A stretch of 64,000 nt of DNA from Ruminococcus sp. (GTDB lineage Bacteria; Bacillota; Clostridia; Oscillospirales; Ruminococcaceae). Below, in pieces: positions 22,608-31,070 of the stretch. The position numbers and the translations under genes were made by a program. Below the pieces are notes generated by a model. The model ran no database searches. It saw nothing but the letters and a program-made list of their open reading frames with translations, and had not been told where the DNA came from. Location of the stretch: contig JAJBSV010000016.1 in NCBI GenBank assembly GCA_020861185.1, forward strand, positions 124,001-188,000. Direction: 5' to 3'. Each line of letters begins with the position of its first letter. Position 1 is the stretch's first letter.

Positions 22608-22649
22608 TTGTTACCGCTATATCCTCGACAGAAAGGAAATGAATAACGC

Positions 22650-23672
22650 ATGATTAATCAGGATCTTCAGGACATCGAAAGACGGGCGAAAGAGGAACTC
22701 GAAAAGGACCAGAGTGCTCAGGACCTCGAAAATCTTCGTGTCAGATTTTTAGGCAAGAAGGGCGAGCTCACCGCAATCTTAAAGCAGATGTCCACTCTTC
22801 CGGCGGAGGAAAGACCGGTCGTCGGACAGCTTGCCAACAAGATTCGTGCCAATATCGAGCAGGCTATTTCGGCAAGAGGCGCCGAAATCCTCGCAGTCTC
22901 TGCCGCAAAGAAGCTCAAGGAGGAGAAGCTTGACGTAACCCTTCCCGGGCATCATCACGACATCGGAAATCTCCATCCAATCAACTCGGTTTTGCATGAG
23001 GTTGAGGAGATATTCCTCGGCATGGGCTTTTCCATTGCCGAAGGACCCGAGGTCGAGTATGATTATTATAACTTCGAGGCTCTGAATCTCCCGCCGGATC
23101 ACCCCGCAAGAGACACTCAGGACACTTTCTATATCTCTGACAAAGTTCTCTTGAGAACCCAGACCTCCGCTATCCAGATTCGTGTTATGGAGAACCACAA
23201 GCCCCCGATAAGAGTCATCGCTTCGGGAAGAGTTTATCGCTCCGACGCCGTCGACGCAACTCACTCGCCGATATTCAATCAGGTCGAGGCTCTCGTCGTT
23301 GACAAGGGCATCACCATGGGTGACCTCATCGGAACCCTGGAGCTCCTCATGAAGAGACTTTACGGCGAGGACGCTAAAATCAGACTCCGTCCGCATCACT
23401 TCCCGTTCACCGAGCCTTCCGCTGAGGTCGACATCCAGTGCTTCAACTGCGGCGGCGAGGGCTGTAGCATGTGCAAGGGTGAGGGATATGTCGAGCTCTT
23501 GGGCGCCGGCGTGGTTCACCCGAAGGTTCTTGAAACCTGCGGCATAGATTCAACAGTATATTCCGGCTTCGCTTTCGGCTTGGGACTTGAAAGAATCGCA
23601 ATGCGTAAATACGGAATCAACGACATGAGGCTTCTCTATGAGAACGACCTTCGGTTCCTTGAGCAGTTCTGA
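22650..23672 (+). CDS. pheS: Phenylalanine-tRNA ligase alpha subunit
   Basis: Class II synthetase subunit of 340 residues. The N-terminal coiled coil (1-85) binds tRNA. Motif 2 is at FNQVEALVVDKG and the preceding VIASGRVYRSDAVDATHSP. Motif 3 is in AFGLGLERIAMRKYGI. A CFNCGGEGCSMCKGEGY stretch is a typical insertion in Clostridia. It works as an alpha2-beta2 tetramer with PheT, 15 nt downstream. Expression depends on the T-box upstream. Confidence 0.96.
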   Translation: MINQDLQDIERRAKEELEKDQSAQDLENLRVRFLGKKGELTAILKQMSTLPAEERPVVGQLANKIRANIEQAISARGAEILAVSAAKKLKEEKLDVTLPGHHHDIGNLHPINSVLHEVEEIFLGMGFSIAEGPEVEYDYYNFEALNLPPDHPARDTQDTFYISDKVLLRTQTSAIQIRVMENHKPPIRVIASGRVYRSDAVDATHSPIFNQVEALVVDKGITMGDLIGTLELLMKRLYGEDAKIRLRPHHFPFTEPSAEVDIQCFNCGGEGCSMCKGEGYVELLGAGVVHPKVLETCGIDSTVYSGFAFGLGLERIAMRKYGINDMRLLYENDLRFLEQF

Positions 23673-23687
23673 GGGAGGGTGAAATAG

Positions 23688-26078
23688 ATGGATTTATCAA
23701 TGAAATGGCTCCACGATTATGTGGACGTAGATGAGCCGATAAAGAACTTCTGCTATGACATGACCATGACCGGTCAGAAGGTAGAGGGCTATGAAGAGGA
23801 AGGCTCAAAGATAACAAATACAGTTGTCGGTAAGATTCTTTCAAAGGGCAAGCACGAGAACGCCGATGCTCTCTTCGTCTGCTCTGTAGATATCGGTAAG
23901 GACGAGCCGGTGCAGATTGTCACCAACGCAAAGAATGTAAAAGAAGGCGACCTCGTCCCTGTTGCACTCGACGGCGCAAGCCTTCCAGAGGGCAAGATAA
24001 AGAAGGGCAAGATAAGAGGAGTAGAGAGCTACGGCATGTTCTGCGGTTTGGACACTCTTGGACTTACCACCCACGACTTCCCCTATGCCGACCCCGAGGG
24101 CGTATTCGTAATCGAGGAGGATTGCAAGCCGGGCGACGACATCCACACGGCTATCGGTCTTGACGACACAACAGTCGAGTTCGAAATCACCTCGAACCGT
24201 GCAGATTGCCTTTCCGTTTTAGGTCTTGCAAGAGAAGCGGCGGTGACCTTCAACAAGCCCTTCAACTACAAGTATCCCGAGTACAAGGGCGTTGAGGACG
24301 ACATAAACAAGTATCTCGACGTCAAGGTAGAGAACACTGAGCTTTGCCACAGGTACATCGGCGGCGTTGTCAAGAATATCAGAATCGCTCCGTCACCGAG
24401 ATGGCTTCGTGAGCGTCTTCGTGCAAGCGGCGTAAGACCGATAAACAATCTTGTTGACATCACTAACTACGTCATGCTCGAATACGGTCAGCCGATGCAC
24501 GCTTTCGACATCAAGTACCTCGAAGGCGGCAAAATCAGAGTCAGAAATGCCGTTTCCGGCGAGAGCATCACCACTCTTGACGGCGTTGTAAGAGAGCTTT
24601 CACCTGAAATGCTCGTAATCGCCGACGAGAAGAAGCCGGTTGCCGTTGCCGGAGTTATGGGCGGCGAGTACAGCGGAATCATGGACGACACCGAAACGGT
24701 CGTCTTCGAGTCCGCCTGCTTCGACGGCGCATCCGTCAGAAGAACCGCAAAGAAGCTCGGCATGAGAACCGAATCTTCTGCAAGATTTGAGAAGGGTCTC
24801 GACGCTCACGGCTGTATGCCGGCAATACTCAGGGCTTTCGAACTCTGCGAGCTCCTCGACTGCGGCGACCCCGTCAGAGGCGTCATCGATTGCGACTATA
24901 ATACTAAGCCTCAGGCAACGGTTCCCTTCGACCCCGACTGGACAAACAAGTTCCTCGGCACAAACATCCCCGCCGAGGACATGATAAAGTATCTTGAAAA
25001 GCTTGAATTCGAGGTCAAGGACGGAATCATCTATTCTCCTTCGTTCAGAATCGACATCGAATCGAAGGCGGATATCGCCGAGGAAATCGCACGTTTCTAT
25101 GGCTACAACAACATCCCCGGCACCATCATCAAGGGCGTTGCCGACGCCCAGAGGACCTCGAAGCAGAAGCTCGTTCTCAATACCGAGAACGCCTGCACGG
25201 CTCTTGGCTTCAACCAGATTAATACTTTTGCGTTCATCTCGCCGAAGTATTACGATAAGATTATGCTTCCCGAGGACTCGAAGCTCCGTAAGTGCGTTGT
25301 AATCACCAATCCTCTCGGTGAAGACACCTCTGTCATGAGAACCACAATCATGCCGTCGATGTGCGAGACTTTGGCTCGTAACTATAACTACCGCAACCCG
25401 AAGGCGAGGCTTTTCGAGGTTGGAAACGAGTATATTCCGACCGGCAATATTGACGAGCTCCCGAGCGAGCCCCTGAGACTTGCTCTTGGAATGTACGGCG
25501 ATAACTGCGACTTCTATGACATCAAGGGCGCAGTCGAAGACCTCATGTCGAGCCTCGGCTACGATAATTGCGAATATGCGGCGCCCGACAGTGACTGCAT
25601 CTTCGATGAGGTTGCGGCGTTCCACCCGGGAAGAGTTGCCGTCATGACCTATGAAGGCAAGCAGCTTGCAATCCTTGGCGAGCTTCATCCGGCAGTTCTT
25701 GAGAACTACGGAATCGGCACGAGGGCATATTTTGCGAAGGTCAACATCACCGAGCTTCTTGAAACAGTAGCTCCCGAGAAGACCTATAAGCCGCTTCCGA
25801 AGTATCCGGCAATCTCAAGAGATATAGCGTTAGTTTGTGACGACGAAATCCCCGTTGCAACGCTCGAGAAGATGATAGCATCCGCTGTCGGCTCGAACCT
25901 TGAAAAGATAGCCCTCTTCGACGTCTACAAGGGCAAGCAGATTCTTTCCGGCAAGAAGTCGGTTGCGTTCTCGATTGTAATGCGTTCGCACGACGGAACC
26001 CTTACAGACGAGCAGGCTGACGCCGCACTCAAGAGAGTAAAGAAGGCACTTCAGACCATCGACGCGGAAATCAGATAA
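23688..26078 (+). CDS. pheT: Phenylalanine-tRNA ligase beta subunit
   Basis: Full-length beta subunit of 796 residues. Domains in order are: tRNA-binding OB domain (about 40-150), B3/B4 editing domain (about 210-390, with RRTAKKLGMRTESSARFEKG), B5 (about 400-470), the inactive catalytic-like core (480-680) and the ferredoxin-like anticodon-binding domain at the C-terminus (YPAISRDIALVCDDEIP onward). GGGAGGGTG precedes the ATG. It is co-transcribed with pheS. Confidence 0.96.
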   Translation: MDLSMKWLHDYVDVDEPIKNFCYDMTMTGQKVEGYEEEGSKITNTVVGKILSKGKHENADALFVCSVDIGKDEPVQIVTNAKNVKEGDLVPVALDGASLPEGKIKKGKIRGVESYGMFCGLDTLGLTTHDFPYADPEGVFVIEEDCKPGDDIHTAIGLDDTTVEFEITSNRADCLSVLGLAREAAVTFNKPFNYKYPEYKGVEDDINKYLDVKVENTELCHRYIGGVVKNIRIAPSPRWLRERLRASGVRPINNLVDITNYVMLEYGQPMHAFDIKYLEGGKIRVRNAVSGESITTLDGVVRELSPEMLVIADEKKPVAVAGVMGGEYSGIMDDTETVVFESACFDGASVRRTAKKLGMRTESSARFEKGLDAHGCMPAILRAFELCELLDCGDPVRGVIDCDYNTKPQATVPFDPDWTNKFLGTNIPAEDMIKYLEKLEFEVKDGIIYSPSFRIDIESKADIAEEIARFYGYNNIPGTIIKGVADAQRTSKQKLVLNTENACTALGFNQINTFAFISPKYYDKIMLPEDSKLRKCVVITNPLGEDTSVMRTTIMPSMCETLARNYNYRNPKARLFEVGNEYIPTGNIDELPSEPLRLALGMYGDNCDFYDIKGAVEDLMSSLGYDNCEYAAPDSDCIFDEVAAFHPGRVAVMTYEGKQLAILGELHPAVLENYGIGTRAYFAKVNITELLETVAPEKTYKPLPKYPAISRDIALVCDDEIPVATLEKMIASAVGSNLEKIALFDVYKGKQILSGKKSVAFSIVMRSHDGTLTDEQADAALKRVKKALQTIDAEIR

Positions 26079-26102
26079 TCGAAAAATAATTCGCTCAGGC
26101 TC

Positions 26103-26131
26103 TTGCTATTTTACTCGCAAAGGGTTATAAT
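26103..26131 (+). promoter_or_regulatory. ireB promoter
   Basis: TTGCTA (26103-26108), 17 nt and TATAAT (26126-26131). Confidence 0.6.
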
Positions 26132-26181
26132 AGAGGTATCGTTATCGACGAAGAACAAATTTTTGAAGGAGCTGACCATAT

Positions 26182-26427
26182 ATGCACGACCAGACAATGA
26201 CATTTTCTGTGAGACAGGATCGTAAGGACGAGATTAAGAATACTCTCAACATCGTGTATGAGGCACTTCTTGAAAAAGGCTACAATCCCGTAAACCAGAT
26301 TGTCGGTTACATTCTTTCGGAGGACCCGACCTATATAACCACCTACAACAACGCAAGAAGTCTCATCCGCCATATCGACCGCGACGAGCTTTTGCAGGAA
26401 ATGGTCAAGAGCTATCTGAATTCGTGA
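26182..26427 (+). CDS. ireB: IreB-family regulatory phosphoprotein
   Basis: A small protein of 81 residues of the IreB (formerly UPF0297/DUF965, YrzL) family. Conserved features are TMTFSVRQD near the start, [39 protein letters not shown], and the [12 protein letters not shown] end. In Enterococcus the family is phosphorylated on a Thr by the kinase IreK and affects cephalosporin resistance. Here it stands alone, without the usual ruvX/yqgF and DUF1292 neighbours. A promoter and terminator make it monocistronic. Confidence 0.92.
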   Translation: MHDQTMTFSVRQDRKDEIKNTLNIVYEALLEKGYNPVNQIVGYILSEDPTYITTYNNARSLIRHIDRDELLQEMVKSYLNS

Positions 26428-26442
26428 TTTTAAATCAAAATC

Positions 26443-26474
26443 GGACCGCATCCACGAGGGTGCGGTCTTTTTTG
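26443..26474 (+). terminator. Terminator of ireB
   Basis: GACCGCATCC / GGGTGCGGTC with an ACGA loop, followed by TTTTTT. Confidence 0.85.
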
Positions 26475-26548
26475 TATATTTTGAGCCGGAAGTGGGATAT
26501 TATTTTTGCGATCGCATGCTATCGCGATTAAAAGAAGGAGGGAACGAA

Positions 26549-27403
26549 ATGAGAAAAGCTAAATTACTGGCATTGCTGACGGCTTCGGCTTTGTCGGTCG
26601 GATTGCTTATGGGCTGTGCGGAGGTCAATACGGTTCCCGAGGAAACGCAAGAGGAAGAATCGACCGTTTCGAGCAACGTTGAGGACGTTATAGAGCCGAT
26701 AGCAAACGTTCAGGGTTATTCGACACTTTCAACCGAATCCAACGGCTACGGTCAGGGAGTTAATTTCGACAATCTGAACCGCCCGATGGGAGCTCTCAAC
26801 TTCAACGAAGAGTACGGGGAGTATAACGCCGAAGCGATTCAGGACACGGAAGAGAAGACCATCATGCTGACATTCGACCAAGGCTATGAAAACGGCTACA
26901 CCGCGGCAATCTTAGATATACTCGCTGAAAAGGGCGTAAAAGCTACGTTCTTCGTCGTATACGACTATGCAGTCAGGAATCCGGAGTTGGTGACCAGGAT
27001 GATTGACGATGGTCACACCGTGGGGAGCCATTCGTGACATCACTATTCGATGCCGGAGCTGACGGCAGAGGAGATGACCGAGGAAATCATGTATCTTCAT
27101 GACTACATGATTGAGAACTTCGGACTGCAGATGACACTTTTCCGACCGCCGAAGGGCGAATACAGTGAACTCAGCCTCGCCGTAACGGGCGACCTCGGCT
27201 ATAAGACGGTTCTCTGGAGCTTTGCCTATGCAGACTGGGACGTGGATAACCAACCCGACCCGGAGGAATCGCTACAGAAATTAATCGCCCGAGCCCACCC
27301 GGGAGCAATCTATCTACTGCATTCGGTATCAGAGACCAACGCAGAGATTCTGGGTGACTTTATAGATGCGATGCTTGAGGATGGGTATTCTTTCGTGAGC
27401 TGA
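26549..27403 (+). pseudogene. Polysaccharide deacetylase lipoprotein (PdaA-like) interrupted by TGA
   Basis: Coding starts at ATG 26549 (GGAGGG upstream) with a lipoprotein signal, Cys23 in LLMGC. A deacetylase NodB domain follows: TFDQGYENGYTAAILDILAEKGVKATFFVV. Then GHTVGSHS is followed by an in-frame TGA (27035-27037), and HHYSMPELTAEEM continues in the same frame to 27403. The stop lies exactly between the two metal-binding His of the H-x3-H motif, where PdaA-type enzymes often have Trp or Phe. A single TGG-to-TGA change explains it. The 3' part keeps FRPPKGEYSE and the terminal catalytic His (YLLHSV). PdaA-type enzymes make the cortex muramic delta-lactam of spores. Confidence 0.8.
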
Positions 27404-27537
27404 AACCCCTCAGTCGCCCTTCGGGCGCCAGCTCCCCTTTCAGGGGAGCCTTTTTTGCCTCATACAGACTTTGAGAAGGCTCAAATAGCCTCCCCTGAAA
27501 GGGGAGGGGGACCATGCGGAGCATGGTGGAGGGGTTT
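27403..27537. repeat. MITE-like palindromic element
   Basis: A 135-nt element directly after the deacetylase stop. It has 9-nt terminal inverted repeats AAACCCCTC (27403-27411) and GAGGGGTTT (27529-27537). Inside, CTCCCCTTTCAGGGGAG and CTCCCCTGAAAGGGGAG form hairpins, plus CCATGCGGAGCATGG. A half copy of the left part occurs at 32591-32637. It has no coding capacity. Confidence 0.75.
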
Positions 27538-27719
27538 ATGAAATTCCCGTGAAGATATGAACATAAGAACAAAAAATATTCATATTGATTTCTTATGAAT
27601 GACAACAGTTTTCGCTTGAATGTCAAATTTTCGCCAACAGATTAATGTAGACTGTTTATCATATGAGAATAGACAGACACAGTCCGCGCCTGTTCTTAAA
27701 GTATACTGGAGGTTAATGT

Positions 27720-28784
27720 ATGATAACGGTTGAACATTTGACAAAATGTTACGGGAACTTCACAGCCGTGGATGACCTTTCGTTTGAGATAGACGAAGGA
27801 CACGTCTACGGCTTTTTGGGTCCCAACGGTGCCGGCAAGACCACGACTATGAACATCATGACCGGATGTCTTTCGGCAACCGCCGGAACGGTTCTGATTG
27901 ACGGACACGACATTTTCGACGAGCCTAACGAAGCGAAGAAGCTCATCGGCTATCTTCCCGAACAGCCGCCTTTGTATCTCACCGAAACGCCGGAGGAATA
28001 TTTAAGATTCGTCGGCGAGGCGAAGGGCATCAAGGGCGCAGAGCTCAAGCGTCAGGTCGAGGAGGTAATGGAGCAGACGAAGATTACCGAAATGCGCAAT
28101 CGTCGCATCTCGGCGCTTTCGAAGGGCTATAAACAGCGTGTCGGAATCGCACAGGCGCTCCTTGGCAACCCGAAGGTCATAATCCTTGATGAGCCGACCG
28201 TAGGTCTCGACCCGATTCAGATTATCGAGATAAGGGGCCTTATAAAAGAGCTCGGTCAGCACCGAACCGTTATTTTCAGCTCGCATATTCTTTCCGAGGT
28301 TCAGACCATCTGCGACGAAATCCTGATAATTGCGCATGGCAAGCTCGTGGCTCTCGGCGAGCCGGAGAAGCTGATGCACACTCTTCTCACTCCGAACGAA
28401 ATCACTCTTACGGCAGAGTCGGATAAGCAAAAAGTCGAAGAGATTCTTGCAGGACTTTCCGGCATCACGGAATTGACATATCCCGAGAAGCAGGAGAGCG
28501 AAGCCTATACAACCGTCCACATAAAGACCGACATGAAGGAAATCTACGACATGTCAAGACAGCTCTTCAAGGCGTTCGTGGACAATGACATAGTTCTTCT
28601 TGAGATGGCATTGAAGCAGGTAAATCTTGAGGATGTATTTATTGAGCTGACAGAAGATACTGCTCCCGAAAATACCGAAGCTTCGGAAGAGGCAGAGCCC
28701 GAAGCTCCCGAGACTTCTGAGACAACAGACGAAAAACCCGAAGAAAGTGAGGTTGAAGCAGATGATAGCAGTACTGAAGCATGA
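27720..28784 (+). CDS. ABC transporter ATPase, GldA-like
   Basis: ATP-binding subunit of 354 residues. Walker A is GPNGAGKTT (about 34-42). The signature is LSKGYKQRVGIAQALLGNP, Walker B ends IILDEPTVGLDP, and the switch His is in FSSHILSEV. Residues after about 315 form a tail of roughly 40 residues made almost only of Glu, Pro, Thr, Ala and Ser, absent from most relatives. The last 23 nt overlap the permease gene. It is the first gene of a four-gene unit with permease, GldG-like and DUF4340 proteins. Confidence 0.92.
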   Translation: MITVEHLTKCYGNFTAVDDLSFEIDEGHVYGFLGPNGAGKTTTMNIMTGCLSATAGTVLIDGHDIFDEPNEAKKLIGYLPEQPPLYLTETPEEYLRFVGEAKGIKGAELKRQVEEVMEQTKITEMRNRRISALSKGYKQRVGIAQALLGNPKVIILDEPTVGLDPIQIIEIRGLIKELGQHRTVIFSSHILSEVQTICDEILIIAHGKLVALGEPEKLMHTLLTPNEITLTAESDKQKVEEILAGLSGITELTYPEKQESEAYTTVHIKTDMKEIYDMSRQLFKAFVDNDIVLLEMALKQVNLEDVFIELTEDTAPENTEASEEAEPEAPETSETTDEKPEESEVEADDSSTEA

Positions 28785-29625
28785 GCTGAAAAGCTATTTC
28801 CATTCGCTGACTGCGTATTTCTTCGGCGCATTCCTTTTGATTATAACCGGCGTCGGCGCAATGATCTATAACATCAACCAGACGATAGCGAACTTTGAAT
28901 ATGTTCTCTACTACGGCTGTCTGGTGCTCATAATAATCGTGCCTATCCTGACCATGAGGGTAGTCGCGGAGGAAAAGCGCCAGAAGACCGACCAGCTCCT
29001 CTATGCGCTTCCAATAACGACCACTCAGGTCGTAATAGGCAAGTATCTGTCGCTTCTGACGGTATTCCTGATTCCGCTTTGCGTTGTTAGCATCTATCCG
29101 CTCATCTTCGCACAGTACGGCGACGTTTATCTCCCGACCTCATACGGCTCGATATTCGCCTTCTTCATGATGGGCGCCGCTCTCATCGCAATCGGCACGT
29201 TCATCTCGTCCTTGACGGAAAATCAGGGCATCGCCGCAGGAATAAGCCTGGCGGTAATCCTATTCAACTATTTCAGCGTGACCATTTCCGAGTATGTCTC
29301 CGCAACCGCCTTCGGAAGCGCAATCACACTCGCCGTCATAGCGGTGCTCTTCGCCTTCCTGATCCGGTATCTTACGAAGAACGACAATGTTGCCTATACC
29401 ATAGGTCTTGCGTTGGTGGCGATAATCATGATGCTCTTCATCATCAACAGCTCGATGTTCGAGGGACTCGTGCCGAACATCATGGCTCAGCTTTCGCTGT
29501 TTGAGAGATTCTATGTCTTCATCGACGGCATCTTCGACGTTACCGCCATTATCTACTATCTCACGGTGATTGTCTTCTTCCTGTTCCTGACGGTGCAGTC
29601 GCTTGAAAAGAGGAGGTATAACTGA
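28762..29625 (+). CDS. ABC-2 permease, GldF-like
   Basis: Integral membrane protein of 287 residues with six hydrophobic segments. The start IAVLKHELKSYFHSLTAYFFGAFLL and RVVAEEKRQKTDQLLYALPITTTQVVIGKYLS match the ABC-2 permeases linked to GldG proteins. The ATG at 28762 is inside the ATPase gene; a GTG at 28747 is a less likely start. It pairs with the ATPase before it. Confidence 0.9.
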   Translation: MIAVLKHELKSYFHSLTAYFFGAFLLIITGVGAMIYNINQTIANFEYVLYYGCLVLIIIVPILTMRVVAEEKRQKTDQLLYALPITTTQVVIGKYLSLLTVFLIPLCVVSIYPLIFAQYGDVYLPTSYGSIFAFFMMGAALIAIGTFISSLTENQGIAAGISLAVILFNYFSVTISEYVSATAFGSAITLAVIAVLFAFLIRYLTKNDNVAYTIGLALVAIIMMLFIINSSMFEGLVPNIMAQLSLFERFYVFIDGIFDVTAIIYYLTVIVFFLFLTVQSLEKRRYN

Positions 29626-31070
29626 TGGGAAAGAATAGTGAATCGAAGAACTCAAGAAACACCTTGAACCGTCTTGCATTCCAGGGCGGAAGCTACTCGC
29701 TGATTATAACGGCGGTTGTTCTGGCGGTTCTGATTGTAGTGAATGTGCTTGCGTCGACGCTCCCGTCCACATGGACACAGCTTGATATCAGCTCGGCACA
29801 GCTTTATTCTGTCACGAGCAATACAAAAGTAGTGCTCAATAATCTTGAGGACGACGTAACCATCTACTGGATAGTTCAGTCAGGCGAGGAAAATACGATT
29901 CTCGAGAACCTTCTTGCGAAGTATGAGAGCCTTTCCGACCACATAACCGTCGTCAAGAGGAACCCCGATGTCTACCCGACATTTGCGGAGCAATACACCG
30001 ACGAAACCGTTTCCAATAACAGCCTTGTTGTCGAATGCGGCGACAGATACCGTTATATCGCATGGTCGGATATCTATCAGCAGGAATACAGCGTCTACAG
30101 CGGCACACTCTCGGTCACCAGCTCGTTCGACGGTGAGGGCTCTATAACATCCGCCATCGACTATGTCGTAACCGAGGATTTGCCTAAGATGTATATAATC
30201 GAGGGGCACGGCGAGCTTGATTTGCCGGAGACATTCGCCGAGCAGGTCGAAAAATCGAACATCGAGACGGAGTCCCTCTCGCTTCTGACGGTCGACGAAA
30301 TCCCCGAGGATGCCGACTGCGTACTGATTTACGAGCCGCAGAGCGACATTTCCGAGGACGAAGCCACGATGCTTTCTGAATGGGTCTATAACGGCGGCAA
30401 GCTGATGGTAATTGCGGGACCGCTTTCCGACGTTACATTCACTAACCTCAACAGCCTTCTTGAATACTACGGCGTGACCGTTGAAGAGGGCGTAGTGGTC
30501 GAAGCGGACAGAAACAACTATGCTTATTATCCGTACTTGCTTCTTCCGAACATTGAGAGCACAGATATCACCGATGCTCTTATCGAAGAGAATTACTATG
30601 CGGTGCTCTGCATTTCCTCGGGACTCACAATTTCCGATTCGAACGAAAACGGCACCGTAACCTCGCTCCTGACGACCTCCGACACATCGTTTAGTAAGAT
30701 TGCCGGCTATGCACTCGACACCTATGAAGAGGAAGAAGGCGACATCGACGGACCGTTCTCAGTTGCGGTTTCAATCGAGAGCAACGAGGGCGGACGCATG
30801 GTCTGGATTTCAGCGGCGGCGTTCCTTGACGAGTACTATAACTCCTACTCCTCCGGCGCAAACGTCGACCTCGCAATCAACGCCATTTCCGACATGATAG
30901 GCGAGAGGGAAGCCCTTGCAATCAGCAGTCGTTCGCTCGACTACAGCTATCTCACCATCTCGGAATCGACCGCCTCGTGGCTTAAAATCCTCATGATAGG
31001 CATCATTCCGATAATCTACATCGGCATAGGCATTGTCGTACTTGTCAGAAGAAGGAGGGCGCAGAAATGA
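29625..31070 (+). CDS. GldG-like ABC auxiliary membrane protein
   Basis: A 481-residue protein of the ABC-type uncharacterised transport system family. One N-terminal membrane segment (about 24-46), a large outer domain with TQLDISSAQLYSVTSNTKVVLNNLEDDVTIY and an IEGHGELDLPETF segment, and a C-terminal membrane helix (about 450-473) followed by RRRRAQK. GldG proteins accompany GldA/GldF; in Bacteroidetes they serve gliding, but in Clostridia their cargo is unknown. TGATG couples the start to the permease stop, and 4 nt overlap the next gene. Confidence 0.88.
   Translation: MGKNSESKNSRNTLNRLAFQGGSYSLIITAVVLAVLIVVNVLASTLPSTWTQLDISSAQLYSVTSNTKVVLNNLEDDVTIYWIVQSGEENTILENLLAKYESLSDHITVVKRNPDVYPTFAEQYTDETVSNNSLVVECGDRYRYIAWSDIYQQEYSVYSGTLSVTSSFDGEGSITSAIDYVVTEDLPKMYIIEGHGELDLPETFAEQVEKSNIETESLSLLTVDEIPEDADCVLIYEPQSDISEDEATMLSEWVYNGGKLMVIAGPLSDVTFTNLNSLLEYYGVTVEEGVVVEADRNNYAYYPYLLLPNIESTDITDALIEENYYAVLCISSGLTISDSNENGTVTSLLTTSDTSFSKIAGYALDTYEEEEGDIDGPFSVAVSIESNEGGRMVWISAAAFLDEYYNSYSSGANVDLAINAISDMIGEREALAISSRSLDYSYLTISESTASWLKILMIGIIPIIYIGIGIVVLVRRRRAQK

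Noticed and set aside
24600-25688. Open frame of 362 codons antisense to pheT
   Set aside because: Shadow of a GC-biased reading frame; no recognisable motif and pheT is beyond doubt.
27035-27037. TGA as selenocysteine in the deacetylase
   Set aside because: No hairpin of the SECIS type was evident just downstream, and homologues carry Trp or Phe rather than Cys here; a nonsense change is simpler.
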